Below are positions 1-7,704 of a stretch of 50,658 nucleotides of DNA, in pieces; the stretch's first letter is position 1, and each line of letters starts with the position of its first letter. The notes beneath the pieces were generated by a model. It had not been told where the DNA came from. It worked only from the letters and a program-made list of their open reading frames with translations, and did not search any database. The translations under genes and the position numbers were made by a program. Origin of the DNA: DAORHV01 sp964513925 (GTDB taxonomy: Bacteria; Patescibacteriota; Gracilibacteria; Peribacterales; Peribacteraceae); NCBI GenBank assembly GCA_964513925.1, contig CAZENR010000010.1:1-50658 (forward strand), read 5' to 3'.

Positions 1-421
1 TGAGCGATGCCAGCGCCAGGTTGAACAGGATGCTGGTGACCAGGGCGGCGGAGCGCAGGAAGCTAAAGCTGTAGGGCTGTACCGCGCATGCATTGGAGCA
101 GGGGCGTGGCAAGGCAGCCTGCTGTATTTGTGGCTGCGCCACAGGCAAAACGACTGCGGGCTGCACAGCAGCAACAGGCGCTGCCACCGGAACCATCGTC
201 ACGGTTACATCTTTGAGGGTAGTCAGATTCTGCGGATCAAACCTGCGGCTCCAGCGATAGAACGTCGTACGCGCTATGCCAAAGTTGCGACATGTGGCAC
301 TGACAGAGCCGCACTCACAGAAATAAATCAGCCACGCCAAGCGCTGCCCTACCTCCGGCGACTCATGCGTCGCCTGGATTTGTAAGGCTTTCAACTGCGC
401 AATGTCGAATTGCTGATTCAT
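1..421 (-). CDS. HTH protein with a Pro/Ala linker and membrane segment (3'-truncated by window edge)
   Basis: An open frame runs from the ATG at 421 to the left edge, 140 codons without a stop, so the C-terminus lies outside the window. Residues about 25-70 read as a helix-turn-helix of the kind found at the N-terminus of IS481/IS3-like transposases and integrases: a CGSVSATCRNFGIARTTFYRW core, then RFDPQNLTTLKD. Instead of a catalytic domain there follows a Val/Pro/Ala/Gln-rich linker (about 75-115) and a hydrophobic stretch (SAALVTSILFNLALASL) that looks like a membrane helix. A transposase-type DNA-binding module joined to a membrane anchor suggests a domesticated membrane-tethered regulator, but that is inference. 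A TTGCAA-17-TATAAT promoter lies about 60 nt upstream. Confidence 0.7.
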   Translation of the reverse strand, partial: MNQQFDIAQLKALQIQATHESPEVGQRLAWLIYFCECGSVSATCRNFGIARTTFYRWSRRFDPQNLTTLKDVTVTMVPVAAPVAAVQPAVVLPVAQPQIQQAALPRPCSNACAVQPYSFSFLRSAALVTSILFNLALASL

Positions 422-479
422 GGTATTGGTATTGGTGTAACGCTGCGTCACACGACGTAGCGCGACAATTGTTTCTCAT

Positions 480-508
480 ATTATATAACATATTTGCAAA
501 TATTGCAA
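480..508 (-). promoter_or_regulatory. Promoter of the HTH-membrane gene
   Basis: On the minus strand a TTGCAA -35 (503-508) and a perfect TATAAT -10 (480-485) are separated by exactly 17 nt. The spacer carries the palindrome TTTGCAAA, so a second TTTGCAA copy overlaps the promoter and could serve as an operator. Predicted leader about 50 nt, ending in ACCAATACCAATACC before the ATG, with no Shine-Dalgarno sequence. Confidence 0.65.
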
Positions 509-569
509 ATTATGTATTAATACGCATTTAGCTTGTCTGGCAGTGTCCTGGATGGACTGTAGCGTAGCG

Positions 570-2807
570 CTACAAGCCTACAACGGTGAATGTCACCGTC
601 GTTTGGTACGTGCCGTTCACCTGGAAGTGCGACGAGCCTATTTCTGCGCGGAACTGAATGATTTCTGTCGATCCAGCCAATGCTGTGGCGCTGCTGCGCG
701 ACACAATGGTGCGGGTGCTGCCGGTACCCACGTTCAGCCATTTTTCACTGGCTCCATCCACTCCCCATTCCGCCGCTGTATCTGTGCTAGTAGAGCGAAC
801 GCGCCCGCCCCACTCGGAATCGACGCCTGCTACCGACCAGGTATCTGGCACGTTTGCTGTGCCGGGCGTGAACGGACTTATAAAGTCTTCGCTCTGGCTA
901 ATGAGGTAACCCGTAAGCGTGCCGCCGCTTCCGGCATGCACGCGCCAGCCCATTTGGTAGCCGTTGTAGGCATCGGTGTACACCACGCACGAGCCGCTGC
1001 CGGTGCGCTGCCCTGTGCCAACAACGGTGCCAAGAGGCACGGTGGATGCGCAGGAAATAGAGATGATGTCCGCGGCTGCGGGTTGTCTGTAACCGCTGTC
1101 TATGGAGTATTCGTTTGCCGCTCCATGGCCAATAACCGCTTCGCCAATGCTGTCGCTTAAACGATAGTTGGAAGACTTCGACCAGTCGGCGCCTCCGCTG
1201 TCCACCACATCGGGACGCAGTTTGTAATCGTTGGATACCAACGGAGATAATGCATCGCCGTTACCGGTCTGCTCTCCGCCGCCGCCCGGTCCGCCGCTAA
1301 AGAGCCACAAAATGTTGTTGCCGCTGTCGATACAGCCTGTAAGACACGGAATAGCGGTTGCATCCAGGTTTTGGTTATCCTTCACATCCAAATAGCTTAC
1401 GACGCGAGTACCTGTGGGCCGAATAAACGCGCGGGTGCCATCTGTCGAAGAGCGCAGTGACAAGCGACCTCCCGAAACGCCATTGAGAGTCATAGTACCG
1501 CTGATGTGCTGCGTCGTGCCGGCAGCAAACGTAAGCGTGTACGAGCCGGTCACGGTCTTCATGAAATTGTAGAAGTTCGTGGAGCCCGACAGTGTTTGGT
1601 TCGTGCCGTTCATGCGCACCTGCGACGTTCCGGGCAAGAACGTGCCGCCATCGTACTTTATCCACGATCCGGAAAGCGTGAGGTTGTTGGATGACGCGGC
1701 GAGCGTACCGCGAATTTTGATATCGCCGGTTGCACTCACATTGCCCCCGGGTTGGAACGTGCTGTTACGCCACACGGTAAGCGTGTAGCCGGATTTCACA
1801 ACCATATTCGAGCCATTGATGCTGTAGAGCACCGTAAGATCGGAATCTCCGGAGTTATCTGCAATGGCTAAATTGGCATTGGTTAAAGCTACTGAGCCGG
1901 AGTCTGACCGAACGATCAAATGACTTTGATACAGGTGCACGCCGGTCATGCTGGCTCCGGATGCCAGCGTAACGGTGGCCGCTTTTTGCGCAGCCCCCTT
2001 AATGAAGATGGAAAGAATGGTGCCGCCGGTAAGGTGGATGTTGCTGAACGTGTACTGGCCACCGGCACCGGTGACCGTGGTACCCACATCGCTGCCGTTA
2101 TGCGACAGTGCGATGGTGACGCCGGCACCAAACGGCGATGTCCCCTCGCCCCCGTACACAATGCCCGAAATGCTGTACGATCCGCTTGGCGGGGGGTCGG
2201 CGGCAATTTGCCACTGTCGGTGTTCCACGTACGTGTAATGCGTGACCTTTCGACGGAGAGTCGTTTGCTGCCGAGATGCGTTCTGTTCGCCGGTCCAGCG
2301 CGGACGGGCGAGCACGCGGTTGGTGACCACTTGCTGTCCTTGCTCGGGCAACACGAACACACCGGGTTTGGGGGCTTGTGCCAACGAACTTGCAAGCTGC
2401 AATACGAATAGCAGCAAGCTCAGTGTCAGCAGCACGGTAGTGAGCGCCTGGTGCCGGTGCGCTATGTAGAGCTGTCGGCGCTCAATATTGCCCAGACGCG
2501 CATGGCGCTCTGCAATGGCATGCATGATGCCGCGCCACTCAATGGCCAGAAGCAATGCCAACACTCCTGCAAAACAGGCAACGGGCAGGCGTGCCGAGGG
2601 GTATTCCCTGGCCAATGCATCGATGAAAAACCCCGATGCGGCGCTGACGGTAATAACTCCGGCAAGATGCAGACCAAACAGCGTCCATAGTCCGGCGATC
2701 GTTCCGATCATGAACCACAAGCGATGCCGGCGCGTACGCACTTTTAGGCTTCCCCACGACCTGCGCAGTGGATGCGGCGTGCCGCTGTTGGCGACGCGCT
2801 TGGTCAT
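570..2807 (-). CDS. Large multi-domain surface protein with three N-terminal TM helices
   Basis: This 745-residue protein has three hydrophobic helices (about residues 31-55, 74-92, 120-142), then a long Ser/Thr/Gly/Asn-rich extracellular part. Residues about 208-280 (SGSYSISGIVYGGEG through GAGGQYTFSNIHL) resemble a carboxypeptidase-regulatory/Cna-B-type beta-sandwich. The middle is repetitive beta-rich sequence of adhesin type. The last 165 residues are clearly paralogous to the mature parts of the three small secreted proteins at 6035-8430: same spacing of two Cys residues, an aromatic-rich GYQMGW core, WGVDGASEKWLNVGTGS and an IIQFRAEIGSS motif. Its start overlaps the stop of the upstream gene by ATGA, indicating translational coupling. 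Probably a membrane-anchored adhesin or scaffold; exact function unknown. Confidence 0.85.
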   Translation of the reverse strand: MTKRVANSGTPHPLRRSWGSLKVRTRRHRLWFMIGTIAGLWTLFGLHLAGVITVSAASGFFIDALAREYPSARLPVACFAGVLALLLAIEWRGIMHAIAERHARLGNIERRQLYIAHRHQALTTVLLTLSLLLFVLQLASSLAQAPKPGVFVLPEQGQQVVTNRVLARPRWTGEQNASRQQTTLRRKVTHYTYVEHRQWQIAADPPPSGSYSISGIVYGGEGTSPFGAGVTIALSHNGSDVGTTVTGAGGQYTFSNIHLTGGTILSIFIKGAAQKAATVTLASGASMTGVHLYQSHLIVRSDSGSVALTNANLAIADNSGDSDLTVLYSINGSNMVVKSGYTLTVWRNSTFQPGGNVSATGDIKIRGTLAASSNNLTLSGSWIKYDGGTFLPGTSQVRMNGTNQTLSGSTNFYNFMKTVTGSYTLTFAAGTTQHISGTMTLNGVSGGRLSLRSSTDGTRAFIRPTGTRVVSYLDVKDNQNLDATAIPCLTGCIDSGNNILWLFSGGPGGGGEQTGNGDALSPLVSNDYKLRPDVVDSGGADWSKSSNYRLSDSIGEAVIGHGAANEYSIDSGYRQPAAADIISISCASTVPLGTVVGTGQRTGSGSCVVYTDAYNGYQMGWRVHAGSGGTLTGYLISQSEDFISPFTPGTANVPDTWSVAGVDSEWGGRVRSTSTDTAAEWGVDGASEKWLNVGTGSTRTIVSRSSATALAGSTEIIQFRAEIGSSHFQVNGTYQTTVTFTVVGL

Positions 2808-4195
2808 GGAGCCTGTATGGTAGTTTCTTCGACAATATCGCCGTCAATACTCACCGGTCCGAGGAGATAAAACTCCGGCGAAATATCCGGTGCATCGTAG
2901 GTGTATTCCAGCGTGTACGTTCGCCCGGCCTCGAATCGCTGCTTCCAGGTAATAGACTGGGTTTCTTCGTCTAGCGGGGCAATAGTCGCTGGCGGGTTGG
3001 GCGTACGGATCTTAAACGAGAGCGGCGCGTGCTCGGTGACGGCGCCTTCGAAGCTGTGCGATGGCGTGAACAGAATGCGCATGGTGTACTCCGCCAACGG
3101 GTAAATACGCGTCATTGCCTGGCGACGGATGTCTGGCAGTGCACGACCAACTACACTTATGCGCTCGGTCATGCTGCGTTGGCCGTTGGGCGTAGAAGCG
3201 GATATGACGAAGACATACGTCCCGCGCTCGGCAAACACGAAGTCCGCTGCGTAATCTGGAATATCGGTCACCGCCTTGTCACGACAATCCGGATTGCGCC
3301 GGATTTTGCCATTCGAAACGGATAGCACATCCGTAGCACCCGACGGTGCGACCGCGCGTATCTCCACGGCAACATCGCACAGCGTCACACCTTGGTCATC
3401 CAGCACGCCGACTTGCAACAATCCTGTCTCTCCGGGTGCATATACATCGCTATCCGGATTGAACGCCAGCACGCCCCAGGTGAAATCTTGCACATACAAC
3501 AGCTGACTGTCTTGCAAACGCTGCCCATCGGCAGCCGCACGCACCTGCAGGGTGTACTTGCCGGCGCGGAAGTTGCGCTGCGGCTCCAGCGCAACCAACA
3601 GCTGTCCGTCCGGGGTGCGGCGCAGATAGTCGGCAGGCAAGACGATGGTTTCTCCGGCCCCGACGATGCTTACCTCTATCTGCCGATCATTGGCGGCAGC
3701 ATTCACGATTGGAGCCGACGGCACCACAACCTCCGGGGCGATGCCGGCATGCTTCCAGAACGGCACTGCGGGGAGCACATCCGAGCCGGTAAAGGATTCG
3801 AGCACCACGGGTAACGGCGGCAGCTCGGCTGCTGGTGCCGCAACGGGAGCAGGCTGCTTCCCTGTCGGCGCAGGTGCCGGTGCCTTGTCACCACCCATGC
3901 CCATGACACCAGAGGATGTAATCTTTCCTACTGCCAAAGAATTTAATCGCTCCAACGCGGCGATGTCCTCTTCCACCGTGATGTCTTCCCATTTCACTCC
4001 GTAGAACACATCGCTTGGCAGCGTCCACCAATACCAAAACAGCGCTCCTGCCGCAAAGAGACACAAGATGACCAAAAAGGTGATGAGCAGCGTTTTGCTC
4101 AGTAGCTTGCGCGCCACGGGAAGCCACGTGCGACGGAACATAGTGGCCAGCACCACAACCGCGATGAGAATCCCCAACGACTGCATGGCGCCCAT
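2804..4195 (-). CDS. Membrane protein with two N-terminal TM helices and extracellular Ig/MG-like domains
   Basis: 463 residues. Two hydrophobic segments (about residues 6-18 and 32-58) are followed by a Pro/Ala-rich stretch (about 104-130) and beta-rich sequence. DVYAPGETGLLQVGVLDDQG recalls the MG2-type domains of bacterial alpha-2-macroglobulins and similar surface sandwiches, but no thioester motif is visible, so this is only a fold-level hint. It lies between the LemA-like gene (55 nt upstream) and the 745-residue surface protein (4-nt overlap), so the three probably form one unit. ATG at 4195 gives MGAMQSLG; the in-frame ATG at 4186 is equally possible. It could help display or anchor the downstream surface protein. 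Function not recognised. Confidence 0.8.
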   Translation of the reverse strand: MGAMQSLGILIAVVVLATMFRRTWLPVARKLLSKTLLITFLVILCLFAAGALFWYWWTLPSDVFYGVKWEDITVEEDIAALERLNSLAVGKITSSGVMGMGGDKAPAPAPTGKQPAPVAAPAAELPPLPVVLESFTGSDVLPAVPFWKHAGIAPEVVVPSAPIVNAAANDRQIEVSIVGAGETIVLPADYLRRTPDGQLLVALEPQRNFRAGKYTLQVRAAADGQRLQDSQLLYVQDFTWGVLAFNPDSDVYAPGETGLLQVGVLDDQGVTLCDVAVEIRAVAPSGATDVLSVSNGKIRRNPDCRDKAVTDIPDYAADFVFAERGTYVFVISASTPNGQRSMTERISVVGRALPDIRRQAMTRIYPLAEYTMRILFTPSHSFEGAVTEHAPLSFKIRTPNPPATIAPLDEETQSITWKQRFEAGRTYTLEYTYDAPDISPEFYLLGPVSIDGDIVEETTIQAP

Positions 4196-4250
4196 GCTAG
4201 CAAATCCTTTCGCTGACCACAGCAGAAAACGGCGTACAAATCACGCTCGT

Positions 4251-4793
4251 TTACAGATGCATCGGTGCGGCGTCCGGCGTGCCGTCTATCCAGAGTAATT
4301 CGGGCTTCGTACCCAAAAACATGCCTCCAACAATCTTTCCGAGTAACGTGCTGGATTGCTCACGTGCCACCAAAGCAGCTTTGTTGAATTCCAATACCAG
4401 AGCGCTTGCTTTGCCTCTGCCGGTAACTTCAGCATTCAGTGCAATAAAGTGTGCATCTGCTTTTAACTCGGGGGCGTGCTGGCGCTGCGGAGCGAAGAAC
4501 GCGCCAAGTTTGCGCTGCAATTCTGCTACGGCGCTGTGCTTTTGTGAGGGCGACATTGCGCTGGCAACGGCTGAAAATGCAGCTGCTATTCCCTCGACTT
4601 CATCCTGCTCGGTGCCGGCAATCGCAACTACGGCAGCGGCATGTTCCTTGCCGACGCTCACGTAATACGATGCAACCTCATCCAGCGTTGCATGCATGTG
4701 ACTCGCCGCTTGATGCAATGCACCAAGCGTTGGTACAAGCCAAATCAACGCAATTGCGGCAACAATGCCTGCGATACTGAGGAATGCTTTCAT
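4251..4793 (-). CDS. LemA-like membrane-anchored helical protein
   Basis: 180 residues with one N-terminal membrane helix (MKAFLSIAGIVAAIALIWLV) and an otherwise helical domain. The C-terminal pattern, a VLEFNKAALVAREQS segment then GKIVGGMFLG and KPEL, follows the layout of LemA proteins (YNxAVxxYN ... F-GxxxAxLFGF-x-E), and the length matches the family. The N-terminal core is divergent, so the call is tentative. The start was placed at 4793 because a TGGTAGCAT element ends 8 nt upstream, and because this start begins directly with the signal anchor. First gene of a minus-strand unit with the two surface proteins downstream. Confidence 0.6.
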   Translation of the reverse strand: MKAFLSIAGIVAAIALIWLVPTLGALHQAASHMHATLDEVASYYVSVGKEHAAAVVAIAGTEQDEVEGIAAAFSAVASAMSPSQKHSAVAELQRKLGAFFAPQRQHAPELKADAHFIALNAEVTGRGKASALVLEFNKAALVAREQSSTLLGKIVGGMFLGTKPELLWIDGTPDAAPMHL

Positions 4794-4801
4794 CGAGTGC
4801 G

Positions 4802-4810
4802 ATGCTACCA
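4802..4810 (-). promoter_or_regulatory. Extended -10 promoter, leaderless candidate
   Basis: TGG-TAGCAT on the minus strand with 8 nt between the hexamer (4802-4807) and the ATG at 4793, so the transcript would begin at or next to the start codon. No convincing -35. Confidence 0.45.
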
Positions 4811-4840
4811 CGTTTTGCGCTTGCATTCAGCATGTCCCCG

Positions 4841-4869
4841 TTTACTTCATTTCAGGGATGGCGTAGTGT
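4841..4869 (+). promoter_or_regulatory. Promoter of the DUF916-like gene, leaderless candidate
   Basis: TTTACT (4841-4846), 17-nt spacer, TAGTGT (4864-4869), then 8 nt to the ATG at 4878. This places the transcription start at or near the initiation codon. Confidence 0.45.
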
Positions 4870-4877
4870 ATCCGCCG

Positions 4878-5870
4878 ATGTCAGTGCCGACACGCATGGC
4901 CGTACGCAGCATCTCCGCATTCGTTGCGGTGTTGTTAAGCGGTTCGCTCTCTCTGCCGCTGGCGTTTGCGCAGGCAGCCGCATCGTCTGCACCTGCCGCA
5001 CAGTCTCCCATTGTCGTAGCACAGCAAAACGATGTTCCGGTGCGCAACGACTTCCAGGTTGGCCCAACGCGCTTTGTCATGGAGTTGGCACCTGGTGAAG
5101 AGCAGACTATCAAGATAGAAATCTTAAGCCGCGGCGGCGACGAGTATTCCTACTCGCTCTCCGTCGAAGATTTCTCCAGCGATGAAAAAGGCGATGACAT
5201 CGCCATGTACGGAGGCAAGGACGGACCATTTTCTTCGCGTTCGTGGGTACAGCCGGGCGTCCGTCAACTGAACTTGAAGCATGGTGAGCGTGCCACCATT
5301 CCCATTACCGTACGCGTGCCTACGAACGCAGCGGTAGGAGACCACTACTCAACCGTGCTGTTCCAGCGCGACCCGAAGGGTGTGCAACCAGGCTTTAACA
5401 TCGTTGCTCGCGTCGGCGTGCTGCTGCTCATTACGGTAAAGGGGCAGGTTATTCGCGAAGGAGAGCTGCAGAGCTTCCAGAGCGCTTCTCCGTTGTACTG
5501 GTGGCTGCCCTCTTCGCTGTCCCTGCGCTACAAGAACACCGGCACGGTGCACCTTATTCCCACCGGCAAGGTAGAGATTCGCAACATCTTCGGTATTCTT
5601 GTCGACGAAATTCCGGTGCGCGACTGGTACGTGCTGCGCAGCTCTACGCGCTCGCGCCTCATTACATGGCATCCCCCGTTTGCCTTGGGATACTACAAGG
5701 CGACGCTGAGCGTGAATGCCAATGCCAACCATGAGACAGAAACGCTTACTACGACATTCTGGGTCATTCCGGCAGTACCGGTTGCCCTGGTATTGCTAGG
5801 CATCTTCATCGTCTCGCTGCTCGTTCAACTCTTCTTCAACCGCTTCGAGATCCGGAAGAAGAAGGAGTAG
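4878..5870 (+). CDS. DUF916/DUF3324-like (WxL-interacting type) surface protein
   Basis: 330 residues: signal peptide (about 8-32, ending in AFAQA), two beta-sandwich domains, one C-terminal membrane helix (about 298-320, VIPAVPVALVLLGIFIVSLL) and a positively charged tail RKKKE. The first domain has the pattern of the WxL-protein peptidoglycan-binding/DUF916 family: RFVMELAPGEEQTIKIEILS, a YSLSVEDF segment, then HGERATIPITVRVPTNAAVGDHYSTVLF. In Firmicutes such proteins bind WxL partners at the cell wall. Here the downstream neighbours are three secreted beta-sandwich proteins, a plausible partner set. ATG at 4878 was chosen over upstream in-frame codons because it starts the signal peptide and has a promoter 8 nt upstream. 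Confidence 0.8.
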   Translation: MSVPTRMAVRSISAFVAVLLSGSLSLPLAFAQAAASSAPAAQSPIVVAQQNDVPVRNDFQVGPTRFVMELAPGEEQTIKIEILSRGGDEYSYSLSVEDFSSDEKGDDIAMYGGKDGPFSSRSWVQPGVRQLNLKHGERATIPITVRVPTNAAVGDHYSTVLFQRDPKGVQPGFNIVARVGVLLLITVKGQVIREGELQSFQSASPLYWWLPSSLSLRYKNTGTVHLIPTGKVEIRNIFGILVDEIPVRDWYVLRSSTRSRLITWHPPFALGYYKATLSVNANANHETETLTTTFWVIPAVPVALVLLGIFIVSLLVQLFFNRFEIRKKKE

Positions 5871-5896
5871 GTGAAGTGCGCTTAGGTTAGATAGTT

Positions 5897-5914
5897 GCAT
5901 TTTTTTGAAAATGC
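5897..5914 (+). terminator. Weak stem-loop downstream of the DUF916-like gene
   Basis: GCATTTT-TTTG-AAAATGC (7-bp stem, 4-nt loop) followed by TTCCTT. It is A/T-rich and lacks a good U-tract, so termination would be inefficient. Confidence 0.35.
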
Positions 5915-5967
5915 TTCCTTATATATATACGTTCTGAGGGCAATGGAATTGCGGGCTGGTTAAGGTG

Positions 5968-5996
5968 TTGCAAAAAAATTTAAAATCAGATATAAT
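5968..5996 (+). promoter_or_regulatory. Promoter of secreted paralog 1
   Basis: TTGCAA (5968-5973), 17-nt A/T-rich spacer, perfect TATAAT (5991-5996). Leader of about 32 nt ending in a C/T-rich run (CTACCCCTCACTCGT) directly before the ATG; no Shine-Dalgarno sequence. Confidence 0.75.
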
Positions 5997-6034
5997 ATGT
6001 ACAGTAAACATACAAACAACTACCCCTCACTCGT

Positions 6035-6757
6035 ATGGAATACACGCTTTCGTCGGAGCGCCAGCTCAAAGTGGTAACCCTCGGCATTGCTGCCGCGGCC
6101 ACGTTGTATCTGGCTCTTGCTCTGCTTGCTGAACCGGTCAGCGGCTTCCTAGCACGCGCGGCATCGTCCACGGGTACGACGGTGGTGAGCCTGACGGTTG
6201 TCAGCACCACGTCCATTACCTGTTCCAACGCCGTGTCCATTACCACGGCTACGGGTGCCACCGCAGGTCAGTACCACGGCACGGGTGGCACGTATGCCAA
6301 GTGCACGGTGGTGACCAGCAACTCCCAGGGCTACACCCTGCGCTGGGTCATTACCACGGGTTCGGGCGGATACGGTACGGGTCACTTAAACAGCATGAAC
6401 ACCACGGGTGGTGTGCCGGATATGATTCTGGCGTACAAGCCGGCAACTGCAGGCACGCCTGAAACCTTTGCTGCGCCAAACGGTGCCAACCCAAGCACGA
6501 CGTCTCGCTGGGCAGCCCGCGTGAAGTCTGCAAGTACGACTACCAGCGGTGCAGGCAAGAACTGGGGTACAGACGGCTCTTCGGAGAACTGGCTGAACGT
6601 GGGTACCGGTGCACAGGTCAGCTTGGTCAAGCGCACCACGGAAACGACCGGCGACACCGAGTACATTCAGTTCAAGGCGTACATCGGTTCCAGCTCGGCA
6701 CAGCCTTCGGGTACGTACCGCGCCACGGTGCTTATTACCGCTAACGACAACTACTAA
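6035..6757 (+). CDS. Secreted surface protein, tandem paralog 1
   Basis: 240 residues with an N-terminal signal/anchor (about 9-36, VVTLGIAAAATLYLALALLAEPVSG in part) and likely processing near ARAASS. The mature part is Ser/Thr/Gly-rich and beta-structured. It has two Cys about 35 residues apart (ITCSNAV and AKCTVVT), the GYTLRW core, WGTDGSSENWLNVGTG, and a C-terminal EYIQFKAYIGSSS ... TVLITANDN motif. Two paralogs follow in the same orientation, and the same domain forms the C-terminus of the 745-residue protein at 570-2807. Its own promoter and intrinsic terminator make it an independent unit. No enzymatic motif; probably an abundant cell-surface or fibre component, or a partner of the adjacent DUF916-like protein (inference). 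Confidence 0.85.
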   Translation: MEYTLSSERQLKVVTLGIAAAATLYLALALLAEPVSGFLARAASSTGTTVVSLTVVSTTSITCSNAVSITTATGATAGQYHGTGGTYAKCTVVTSNSQGYTLRWVITTGSGGYGTGHLNSMNTTGGVPDMILAYKPATAGTPETFAAPNGANPSTTSRWAARVKSASTTTSGAGKNWGTDGSSENWLNVGTGAQVSLVKRTTETTGDTEYIQFKAYIGSSSAQPSGTYRATVLITANDNY

Positions 6758-6780
6758 GACCGACTACATACTCTGCATTC

Positions 6781-6810
6781 AAAACCCCCGCTAACAAGCG
6801 GGGGTTTTTT
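6781..6810 (+). terminator. Intrinsic terminator after secreted paralog 1
   Basis: AAAACCCCCGC, loop TAACAA, GCGGGGG followed by six T. A perfect G/C stem plus U-tract about 24 nt after the stop codon. Confidence 0.9.
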
Positions 6811-6842
6811 GTAGAACCGTGATTTAAATTTATTACATATTA

Positions 6843-6871
6843 TTGAATTAATAACAATTTTGTTGTATAAT
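6843..6871 (+). promoter_or_regulatory. Promoter of secreted paralog 2
   Basis: TTGAAT (6843-6848), 17-nt spacer, TATAAT (6866-6871), in a markedly A/T-rich stretch. ATG lies 20 nt downstream; no Shine-Dalgarno sequence. Confidence 0.75.
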
Positions 6872-6891
6872 AATTATAGAAACACATATAC

Positions 6892-7629
6892 ATGCAATCC
6901 ACGTTCGTTCTGCCTTCGGCTGAGTGCCAGCGCAAAGCTCTTGTTCTTGGTTTGACGCTGGCAATATCGCTCTACTTGGGCTTGGTACTTATTGCCGAGC
7001 CGGTGGGCGGATTATTGGTACGCGCAGCGTCTTCTACCGGCAGCACGGTAGTGAGTATGCGTATTGTAGGAACCACTGCCATTACCTGCTCCGATTCGGT
7101 ATCTATTACTACGTCTACGGGTGCTACTGCCGGCCAGTACCACGGTACCGGTGGCACGTACGCCAGGTGTTTAGTGGTAACCAGTAACGCGCAGGGGTAT
7201 ACCTTGCGCTGGCTTATTACCACAGGCTCTGGAGGATACGGCACGGGACACCTGAATAACATGAGCACCACCGGCGGAGAGCCGGACAAGATCTTGGGCT
7301 ACAAACCTGCCACAGCAGGTACTCCGGAGACATTTGCGGCCCCTAACACCGCAAACCCCAACACCACCTCTCGCTGGGCAGCCCGTATTAAATCGTCCAG
7401 TACAACCCCAGGCGGAGTAGCCGGAAAAGACTGGGGTACCGACGGCAGCACCGAAAAGTGGCTGAACGTGGGTACCGGTGCACAGGTCAGCTTGGTCAAA
7501 CGTAATAGCGTCACTAGCGGCCCCGGTGATATTGAGTACATTCAGTTCAAGGCGTACATCGGAGCCAACTCTGCACAGCCTTCGGGGGTGTACCGGACCA
7601 CGGTGCTCATTACCGCCAACGACAACTAG
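6892..7629 (+). CDS. Secreted surface protein, tandem paralog 2
   Basis: 245 residues, same architecture as its neighbours: signal/anchor (about 13-38), two spaced Cys (ITCSDSV, ARCLVVT), GYTLRW, WGTDGSTEKWLNVGTG and the IQFKAYIGANS C-terminal block. It is the most diverged of the three at DNA level, mainly in the signal peptide and in silent positions, suggesting it is the oldest branch of the duplication. It has its own promoter; no terminator is visible before paralog 3. Function unknown beyond secretion and surface location. Confidence 0.85.
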   Translation: MQSTFVLPSAECQRKALVLGLTLAISLYLGLVLIAEPVGGLLVRAASSTGSTVVSMRIVGTTAITCSDSVSITTSTGATAGQYHGTGGTYARCLVVTSNAQGYTLRWLITTGSGGYGTGHLNNMSTTGGEPDKILGYKPATAGTPETFAAPNTANPNTTSRWAARIKSSSTTPGGVAGKDWGTDGSTEKWLNVGTGAQVSLVKRNSVTSGPGDIEYIQFKAYIGANSAQPSGVYRTTVLITANDN

Positions 7630-7658
7630 ATTTTGGCCTATGGTAGAGCTGAAATGAT

Positions 7659-7687
7659 TTGTAATTTCGGCGTGTTTGCGGTACAAT
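7659..7687 (+). promoter_or_regulatory. Promoter of secreted paralog 3
   Basis: TTGTAA (7659-7664), 17-nt spacer, TACAAT (7682-7687). The ATG at 7705 is 17 nt past the -10, giving a leader of only about 10 nt. Confidence 0.7.
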
Positions 7688-7704
7688 ACTTCGATAAAAC
7701 AAAC

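Noticed and set aside
128..385. Plus-strand frame at the left edge
   Set aside because: Opposite to the HTH protein, Arg/His-rich, no homology-like features.
1..421. IS element or active transposase
   Set aside because: Only an HTH is present, no catalytic residues and no terminal inverted repeats were seen.
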